Origin: Litorimonas sp964490745
GTDB taxonomy: Bacteria; Pseudomonadota; Alphaproteobacteria; Caulobacterales; Maricaulaceae
Direction: 5' to 3'
Assembly (NCBI GenBank): GCA_964490745.1
Contig: CAZBDT010000093.1
Coordinates: 1 to 9,749 of the forward strand
Length of the DNA: 9,749 nt
Shown: positions 1 to 4,587 of the stretch, in pieces
Layout of the letters: each line of letters opens with the position of its first letter
Numbering within the stretch: position 1 is the stretch's first letter
The notes under the pieces: generated by a model
Databases searched by the model: none
Told to the model about the DNA's origin: nothing
The model's input: the letters and a program-made list of their open reading frames with translations, nothing else
Made by a program: the position numbers and the translations under genes

Positions 1-41
1 GATTAGGAATCTGATGCTCTATCCGACTGAGCTACGGGACC
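1..41 (-). tRNA. tRNA-Arg (anticodon CCT), 5' half only
   Basis: Read on the minus strand from 41 down, the sequence folds as the first half of a tRNA: acceptor strand GGTCCCG, TA linker, D arm with GCTC/GAGC stem, then anticodon stem TCAGA and loop TTCCTAA. The loop places CCT at positions 34-36, with T33 before and A37 after, so it reads AGG codons as arginine. The 3' half (rest of the anticodon stem, T arm, acceptor partner) lies beyond the left edge, so integrity cannot be checked. A TATAAT box stands 22 nt upstream of the 5' end. Confidence 0.93.
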
Positions 42-63
42 ATGATTTGATTTTATTCCAAGA

Positions 64-71
64 ATTATAAT
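64..71. promoter_or_regulatory. Palindromic -10-like box between divergent tRNA-Arg and SNase gene
   Basis: The 8-mer ATTATAAT is its own reverse complement, so it offers a perfect TATAAT hexamer on both strands (66-71 plus, 69-64 minus). On the minus strand it sits 22 nt before the tRNA 5' end; on the plus strand it lies about 54 nt before the GTG start of the thermonuclease-family gene. No good -35 hexamer stands 16-18 bp away in either direction, so promoter function is inferred from the -10 match and its position in the only spacer between two divergent genes. Confidence 0.4.
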
Positions 72-124
72 CTCTCAAGTCTGTCCGATTCGACCTCACT
101 TTAAAACTATGAGAAAGATAGGGG

Positions 125-961
125 GTGAGGATTTTGTCAAATACGGGATATGGCATAAGCCGCCGCACGGTCATGATGACCGCTGCCGCGTCGGCTCTCT
201 TCATGGGAAATAGTCAATCGACCTCAAATACAGTCCCAAAAGCGGGGGAGAGCGGACGGGTTGCCCGTATTGTTGATGGCGATAGTTTTATTTTGGCTCT
301 TACTAATGGCTCTGAACTCTCTGTGCGCCTATCCGCGATCCAGGCGCCCCGTTCGGCGCAACGCGCAGCGCGGGCTTGGCCTTATGCGTCTGAATCGCGG
401 GCAGGGCTCTCGGCACTTATCAAAGGTCGAAATGTGAAACTATATTATGGCGGTGAAACCAGAGACAGATTTGGGCGAGCAGTTGCACAGGTGTTTACGC
501 TCGATGGCAGAGACCAGCCTGATCTATGGGTGCAAGGCGAAATGGTCCGTTTGGGCTTAGCGCGGGTCTATAGTTGGAAAGGTGAGCTCGCCGATCTTCC
601 ATCCCTCTACGAGCTTGAAACAAAAGCGCGAGACCGAAACCGAGGGATTTGGGCGTCGTCATTCTATGGGGTACGTAAACCTGATCCTGACCCGCTCGCG
701 CAATATGTCGATAGCTTGCAAATCGTGGAAGGAATTGTGACGTCAACGGCTGACGTTCGGGGGCGCATCTATCTCAATTTTGGGGCGGATTATAAAACGG
801 ATTTCACAATTGCGATTGCCAAGAAAAATGTGAAGCGATTTACGTCGATTGACCCGCTTGGCCTGACGGGGGCGAGACTGCGCGTAAGGGGCTGGGTCGA
901 AATGATAAACGGCCCGATGATCTGGGTCGATCACCCGGGCCGTTTGGAAATTTTAAGCTGA
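125..961 (+). CDS. Thermonuclease (SNase-like) family protein with altered active site
   Basis: A 278-residue protein. Residues about 45-178 form a staphylococcal-nuclease-like OB fold: VDGDS (50-54), strand VRLSAIQAP (67-75), and RDRFGR (113-118). Against staphylococcal nuclease, the first metal aspartate (D53), the first arginine (R68) and the second arginine (R118) are kept. The second metal aspartate and the general-base glutamate appear replaced by Q73 and R76, so nuclease activity is doubtful. Residues about 198-278 are a second beta-rich domain that I know from alphaproteobacterial members of this family. The N terminus has SRRTVMM followed by a short Ala-rich hydrophobic stretch, resembling a twin-arginine-like export signal, so a periplasmic location is likely. 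The start is uncertain: GTG 125, TTG 134 and ATG 173 or 176 are all in frame; the G-rich run at 121-130 is the only ribosome-site candidate. Monocistronic; it converges on the 971-1318 gene with a 9-bp gap. Confidence 0.85.
   Translation: MRILSNTGYGISRRTVMMTAAASALFMGNSQSTSNTVPKAGESGRVARIVDGDSFILALTNGSELSVRLSAIQAPRSAQRAARAWPYASESRAGLSALIKGRNVKLYYGGETRDRFGRAVAQVFTLDGRDQPDLWVQGEMVRLGLARVYSWKGELADLPSLYELETKARDRNRGIWASSFYGVRKPDPDPLAQYVDSLQIVEGIVTSTADVRGRIYLNFGADYKTDFTIAIAKKNVKRFTSIDPLGLTGARLRVRGWVEMINGPMIWVDHPGRLEILS
907..945. terminator. Strong hairpin inside the 3' end of the SNase-like gene, likely bidirectional terminator
   Basis: AAACGGCCCG (907-916) and CGGGCCGTTT (936-945) are perfect 10-bp inverted repeats. 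Inside the loop TGATC (918-922) pairs with GATCA (929-933), leaving a 6-nt tip. On the plus strand the stem is followed by TTGGAAATTTT just before the stop codon at 959-961. On the minus strand, where transcripts of the lipoprotein gene ending at 971 would run in, it is followed by TTTATCATTT. Only 9 bp separate the two converging genes, so this is the only visible terminator for either. The U-tracts are imperfect, so efficiency is uncertain. Confidence 0.6.
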
Positions 962-970
962 TAGAGTTGT

Positions 971-1318
971 TTAAACGCAAGCCATATTCGGAAGGTCAAT
1001 CCGCATCCCGCCACCTGCCTCTAGCAAGTAACAGCTTTGACCCGTTGTCATCAGCGTAAAACGCTTTGGCGTGCCAGGCACACGATCTGTCAGTCCGGGT
1101 ATGGCGACGGGTCTTACAATTAGAATAGATGTGTCGACCAAACGCCCCGGATCCATATCCAAATCGCTGCGCTTCATAGCAGATTCAACAGCTAATTTGA
1201 TCGCCTGAGTTTGAGACGCGTCTGGCTCAGCTGCCAATTTGGCGGCCTTTGCATTTGGAACAGATTGACAAGATGACAAGCTGAGTATTCCTGCGATTAG
1301 GGCCGTAAAGCGGATCAT
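971..1318 (-). CDS. Small predicted lipoprotein, function unknown
   Basis: A 115-residue protein with an N-terminal hydrophobic stretch ending in lipobox L14-S15-S16-C17, so it is probably cleaved and lipidated at C17 to give a mature chain of about 99 residues in the cell envelope. Two further cysteines (C96, C114) lie in a C-terminal part ending MACV, and could form a disulfide. I do not recognise a family. Its ATG overlaps the stop of the S41 protease gene by 4 bp (ATGA, 1318-1315), the usual sign of translational coupling, so it is very likely made together with the protease and may be its partner, inhibitor or assembly factor; that role is inference from gene order only. It ends in TAA at 973-971, facing the SNase-like gene. 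Confidence 0.75.
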   Translation of the reverse strand: MIRFTALIAGILSLSSCQSVPNAKAAKLAAEPDASQTQAIKLAVESAMKRSDLDMDPGRLVDTSILIVRPVAIPGLTDRVPGTPKRFTLMTTGQSCYLLEAGGGMRIDLPNMACV

Positions 1319-2967
1319 TTTTTCAGATCCGCAATGTCACCATCCGTCACGCCTAGAATACGGCTTGTCCGCATGAACTCATCCATTTGAACGCGCTTGT
1401 CATTCATAATGTCAAATTCAGGATAGAGTGAAGCTTCAGGGAAACTAAAGCTGGTTTTCGCTGTAGCCGTGCTGGAAGACGGGCAGGTGCCATCCGCAGC
1501 AAATTGTAGGGCCGCTGCGAATAGGGGCTCATTTTCATCACCCAATTCACCCTGGAACTCGTCAGGGATTGTACATCCTGGAACTTCTACACCAAATCCG
1601 CTGCCGGCATCATTTGGAAGAAAGCCATCCGCATAATCACCAAAGCCTTTGTCATTTGCACCACGGAACTGGACCGTAAAATAGGTCTCGCCACAATTAT
1701 CTGTTGGATAGAAACCATAGGGTTTACCGCAAGTTTGTGTCCCGATCAGAATAACTTCGACGTCGATCCCACGTAGACCATTAATGACGGCTTCTGATGC
1801 TGAGCATGTTCCATCTGTTGAAAGGATGAAGATTCGGTCCAGATCTAACTCTGGTAAAGCTGTTCCTTCTGGAACGGTAAAGCCTACGCCCGTGCCAATA
1901 AATGGTGTCGGACGTAAGAAATCACCCGTTACAGGATTTCTATCTGTGTTTTTGTCATTGAAGGTCAGACGATCAAATGTTTTCCCATCGGTTGCATCTT
2001 CGCCTGCCACCATGAAACCGAGTTGAGCCGCAACTGCGAGTAATCCACCGCCATTATATCGCAGATCTAAAACCAGATCATCGACATCGGCATTATCCAT
2101 CTCCGTCATGGCATTAAAAATGGCTTCCTCGGAATTGAACGGTGAGAATGTTGTAAAATGAATGTAGCCGACTTTTGTGCCATCATCGACATCAACGACA
2201 GATGTTGTGGTAACGGGCTGCCGGACAACATCAGCAGATGAAATCGTTATATCGCGTTCTACACCGTCGACACCTTCCACTGTGAATGTGTGCTCTTCCC
2301 CTGCTGTAGCTGGGAATAAGCCCGCTAAGAGCTGATCGAGTCCGTTCTGAGTAGTCGCGCCATTTACGGCATCAATGCCATCAACGACTAAAATTCTATC
2401 ACCACGTTTGAAGCCACCTTCTTCAGCAGCTGGACTTCCCGGTTCATTATAAGCAATTCGAAGGTCGCGTGGCGGGGAACCGCGCAACACACGCAAGCTG
2501 GCACCATAACCGGAAACTGGCTCTCCATTCCGACTTTCTTCAAATTCTTCTGTGCTTTGCGAGAAATGGAACTGGTCAACAGGCGCGCCCGAAGCTGTTG
2601 TACGGTCTGTTTTCAAGAGATCAAAATAATCGACGCGATCCGCTGTGTCATTCGGGTCAAGGTCAGGAACCTCGTCATACCAAAGATAGGTCTCATTCGT
2701 CCAAGAGCGAAGCCAGAATTTCTCGATCAGAGTTGAGCCTTCGCTGTCACTACGACCTACTCTGGGATTTTCGCATCTATCTTTAAATGAAGACGCCGCT
2801 TCAAATGTGCCTGGTGTGTAGGTCGGTGCACTACTGACTGGCGCTGGTGGAGGGGTAACAGTCGTTGGTGTTGACGTAGACGAGCTTCCGCCGCCCCCGC
2901 CGCCACACGCAGCTAGTAATGTGCAGCTTGCCGCTGATACCAATAATAATTTAATCTTATTCGTCAT
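1315..2967 (-). CDS. S41 family (C-terminal-processing type) peptidase, PDZ-containing lipoprotein
   Basis: A 550-residue serine protease of the Tsp/CtpA type, which uses a Ser-Lys dyad to cleave envelope proteins. The N terminus is a lipoprotein signal with lipobox L18-A19-A20-C21, then a flexible Gly/Ser/Thr/Pro linker to about residue 50. A helical region (~60-145) precedes a PDZ domain (~150-240) with the carboxylate-loop-like SGYGASL and later RGDRILVVDG. The S41 core follows: VGYIHFTTF (266-274), DLVLDLRYNGGG (297-308), CSASE with likely nucleophile S389, and TCGKPYG with likely general base K415. Several cysteines (65, 388, 413, 425, 465, 495) suggest disulfides in an oxidising compartment. 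The start ATG has AAGG 7 nt upstream. It is followed by a small lipoprotein gene overlapping by 4 bp. Location is periplasmic, membrane-anchored. The substrate is unknown. Confidence 0.92.
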   Translation of the reverse strand: MTNKIKLLLVSAASCTLLAACGGGGGGSSSTSTPTTVTPPPAPVSSAPTYTPGTFEAASSFKDRCENPRVGRSDSEGSTLIEKFWLRSWTNETYLWYDEVPDLDPNDTADRVDYFDLLKTDRTTASGAPVDQFHFSQSTEEFEESRNGEPVSGYGASLRVLRGSPPRDLRIAYNEPGSPAAEEGGFKRGDRILVVDGIDAVNGATTQNGLDQLLAGLFPATAGEEHTFTVEGVDGVERDITISSADVVRQPVTTTSVVDVDDGTKVGYIHFTTFSPFNSEEAIFNAMTEMDNADVDDLVLDLRYNGGGLLAVAAQLGFMVAGEDATDGKTFDRLTFNDKNTDRNPVTGDFLRPTPFIGTGVGFTVPEGTALPELDLDRIFILSTDGTCSASEAVINGLRGIDVEVILIGTQTCGKPYGFYPTDNCGETYFTVQFRGANDKGFGDYADGFLPNDAGSGFGVEVPGCTIPDEFQGELGDENEPLFAAALQFAADGTCPSSSTATAKTSFSFPEASLYPEFDIMNDKRVQMDEFMRTSRILGVTDGDIADLKK

Positions 2968-3044
2968 ATCTAAACCTTACACAATCGCGCCCCAACGCTG
3001 GGTGAACGATGGGAAAGCTATTGTTGAAGGTCAAGCGCCACAAC

Positions 3045-3057
3045 TGTAACGATTACA
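3045..3057. promoter_or_regulatory. 13-bp inverted repeat TGTAA-CGA-TTACA upstream of the S41 peptidase
   Basis: A perfect 5-bp inverted repeat with a 3-bp centre lies 78 bp upstream of the peptidase start and downstream of carD. On the minus strand a TTGACC hexamer (3034-3029) follows 10 bp later and could be a -35 box, although the sequence 17 bp beyond it is a poor -10. The layout suits an operator just upstream of a promoter for the peptidase/lipoprotein pair. The binding protein cannot be named from the sequence. Confidence 0.3.
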
Positions 3058-3097
3058 AATTTAGTGCAGTAATTTAGTGTTTTTTGCAGTTTTAGTC
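3058..3097. repeat. AT-rich imperfect direct repeats between carD and the S41 peptidase gene
   Basis: AATTTAGTG occurs at 3058-3066 and again at 3071-3079, each followed by GCAGT (directly in the first copy, after a T-run in the second), with a third weaker copy TTTTAGTC at 3090-3097. The block sits just after the carD stop and directly next to the TGTAA/TTACA inverted repeat. It may be a regulatory or curved-DNA segment, or simply low-complexity spacer. Confidence 0.35.
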
Positions 3098-3100
3098 ACG

Positions 3101-3703
3101 TTAAGCCGCAGCTTCATCATCAGAGCTACCATTTGCAGCCGCATCTTTTGCGGCCTTTGCAGCCTGTCGGGAGCGCGCCTTTGCCAGTGTGTCTAGAACA
3201 GTTTCTAAAGCCGCGTCGCGCGATTCTTTGCGAATGGCTGCAACTTCGCGCACCATACGGTCAATCGCACGTTCATACAGCTGGCGTTCAGAGTATGACT
3301 GCTCCGGCTGCGCATCCGTTCTATGTAAATCTCGGACGACTTCAGCCACGAGTATAAGATCGCCGGAATTGATCTTCGCTTCATATTCCTGCGCGCGGCG
3401 TGACCACATTGTACGCTTGATACGGGCGCGGCCTTTGAGCGTTGTAAAAGCATCCTTGAGTGTCAATTCATCAGAGAGCGCGCGCATACCGGATGTGGCG
3501 GCTTTGGCCGTTGGAACGCGCAGGGTCATTTTGTCTTGTTCAAAATGCACAACATAGACCTCAATATCAAATCCGGCGATAACCTCTTGGTCAACTGAGG
3601 TAACGATGCCGACACCATGGGCCGGATAGACGATATGTTGGTTTGCTTTGAATAAGCGCTTTGAAGACTTTTTCTTTTTTGCTGCGGTTTTTTTAGTCGC
3701 CAT
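3101..3703 (-). CDS. CarD/CdnL-type RNA polymerase-binding transcription regulator
   Basis: A 200-residue protein of the CarD/CdnL family. These proteins bind the RNA polymerase beta subunit and stabilise open complexes, mainly at rRNA and other growth promoters. After a lysine-rich N-terminal tail (residues 3-16), the RNA-polymerase-interacting domain spans about 17-75 with QHIVYPAHGVGIV (22-34) and YVVHFEQDKMTLRVP (50-64). The helical C-terminal domain contains TMWSRRAQEYEAKINSGD (98-115); W100 corresponds to the tryptophan that wedges into the minor groove at the -10 upstream edge. A variable tail rich in Ala, Lys and then acidic residues closes the protein (about 173-200). The basic N-terminal and acidic C-terminal extensions make it longer than minimal family members. 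The start is supported by AAAGGA 8-9 nt upstream. It follows fdxA by 146 bp, with a hairpin in between, so it may have its own promoter as well as read-through. Confidence 0.93.
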   Translation of the reverse strand: MATKKTAAKKKKSSKRLFKANQHIVYPAHGVGIVTSVDQEVIAGFDIEVYVVHFEQDKMTLRVPTAKAATSGMRALSDELTLKDAFTTLKGRARIKRTMWSRRAQEYEAKINSGDLILVAEVVRDLHRTDAQPEQSYSERQLYERAIDRMVREVAAIRKESRDAALETVLDTLAKARSRQAAKAAKDAAANGSSDDEAAA

Positions 3704-3731
3704 TGTGTCTGTCCTTTAATATCTCAAATCA

Positions 3732-3766
3732 AAAGCGCGGCAGCCTTTTTAAGCCATCCGCGCTTT
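3732..3766 (-). terminator. Hairpin between fdxA and carD, terminator or attenuator
   Basis: AAAGCGCGG (3766-3758 on the minus strand) pairs with CCGCGCTTT (3740-3732) around a 17-nt loop, and the second arm runs into TTTTGATTT. It lies after the fdxA stop and about 15 nt before the carD ribosome-binding site. It could end transcripts from the helicase–S4–fdxA unit, or modulate read-through into carD. The U-tract is short, so termination is probably partial. Confidence 0.5.
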
Positions 3767-3849
3767 GGTGTTTGATAATTCCATATCACATTTTTCGGAT
3801 AAAAGCGAATCTCGCCCGGTCCATTATTTAGAAAATAGTCTGAAAGGAC

Positions 3850-4194
3850 TTATTCGTCACCCGTGCCGGGTTTTTCGCTGAAATATTTCTCGAACTTCCC
3901 TGTTTCAGACTCGTATTTTTCGCGGTCCGCAGGCGGCTCTTTTTTGACTGTAATGACAGGCCAAAGTTCCGCATATTTCGAATTGATTTCCAGCCATTTT
4001 CCGTCGGGCTCATCTTCTGTATCCGGTACGATGGCATCAACAGGGCATTCCGGTTCGCACACACCGCAATCGATACATTCATCGGGATGAATGACGAGCA
4101 TGTTTTCGCCTTCATAGAAACAGTCTACGGGACAGACTTCGACACAGTCCATGAATTTACATTTGATGCATTCGTCTTTGACGATATAGGTCAT
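3850..4194 (-). CDS. fdxA: Seven-iron ferredoxin FdxA ([3Fe-4S][4Fe-4S])
   Basis: A 114-residue soluble electron carrier close to Azotobacter vinelandii ferredoxin I in length and layout. The first cluster motif is C9-x2-C12-x4-C17-x3-C21-P; the second is C40-x2-C43-x2-C46-x3-C50-P. By analogy with ferredoxin I, C9, C17 and C50 bind the 3Fe-4S cluster and C21, C40, C43 and C46 bind the 4Fe-4S cluster; C12 and C25 match the non-ligand cysteines of that protein. The chain after residue 55 (including KWLEINSKYAELWPVI) is the usual C-terminal extension of this type, ending in a charged tail. The cytoplasmic redox partner is not known. The start ATG has GGAG 10 nt upstream. It lies 72 bp after the S4 gene in the same direction and upstream of carD. 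Confidence 0.95.
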   Translation of the reverse strand: MTYIVKDECIKCKFMDCVEVCPVDCFYEGENMLVIHPDECIDCGVCEPECPVDAIVPDTEDEPDGKWLEINSKYAELWPVITVKKEPPADREKYESETGKFEKYFSEKPGTGDE

Positions 4195-4266
4195 CTGCGC
4201 AGAGCTCCAAAATCTATATTCGGCGGGGATGTGACGGACAGGACCGCGACTGTCAAGCTTGTGCCG

Positions 4267-4518
4267 TTAAAGTCTTTCATATAGGGTTTGCGCTTCGGGG
4301 GCGGGTCCACGCCGTGTTCCTGCCGCAGTCATGCGCACAGAAAGCAATTCAGACCCGCGCATGAAGCTAACTCCATCTCCCGGACGGATTAATGTGTGCG
4401 GTTTGCGTGTGCGGTCCGTTTGCCCATTTCGGGTGAGACGAACCTTCCCGGAAGAGATCAGACGGGCGGCTCCAGTCCGCGTTTTTAAGAGCCGTGTCCG
4501 ATAGAGCCAGACATCCAA
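4267..4518 (-). CDS. S4 domain RNA-binding protein (HslR-like), non-ATG start
   Basis: An 83-residue protein from the TTG at 4518. It contains one S4 fold, DVWLYRTRLLKTRTGAARLI then SGKVRLTRNG and RPGDGVSF, as found in ribosome-associated proteins such as HslR that bind structured or stalled rRNA. The tail is short and basic. The start is unusual. S4 proteins of this kind usually read C-R-L-D-x-W-L, and here codons for C-R immediately precede the TTG, which itself occupies the L position, so the true N terminus may lie upstream. The frame stays open up to the helicase stop (TAA at 4590-4588), but between the two there is no ATG or GTG, only a CTG near 4584. A GGATGGGG stretch about 8 nt before the TTG could serve as ribosome-binding site. 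It lies between helicase and fdxA, same strand. Confidence 0.85.
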   Translation of the reverse strand: MDVWLYRTRLLKTRTGAARLISSGKVRLTRNGQTDRTRKPHTLIRPGDGVSFMRGSELLSVRMTAAGTRRGPAPEAQTLYERL

Positions 4519-4587
4519 TCGGCAAGCCCCATCCGGTGCGGATTGGGCAGTTTTGTCTTTGGGAGTGGAACGAAGTCGAGGCAGTGA

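Noticed and set aside
1..41. tRNA-Arg as an integration (att) site
   Set aside because: Integration normally uses the 3' half, which is outside the window, and no integrase or phage gene is present beside it.
2469..2786. 105-residue plus-strand open frame opposite the S41 peptidase
   Set aside because: Antisense shadow within a well-supported coding sequence, with no family resemblance.
2880..2905. Poly-glycine run after the lipidated cysteine of the S41 protein as a phase-variable tract
   Set aside because: The codons are mixed GGC/GGG/GGA-type rather than one long single-base run, and Gly/Ser linkers after the lipobox are common.
3189..3557. 122-residue plus-strand open frame opposite carD
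   Set aside because: Antisense shadow of a clear CarD gene, Ser/Arg-rich, no ribosome-binding site or domain.
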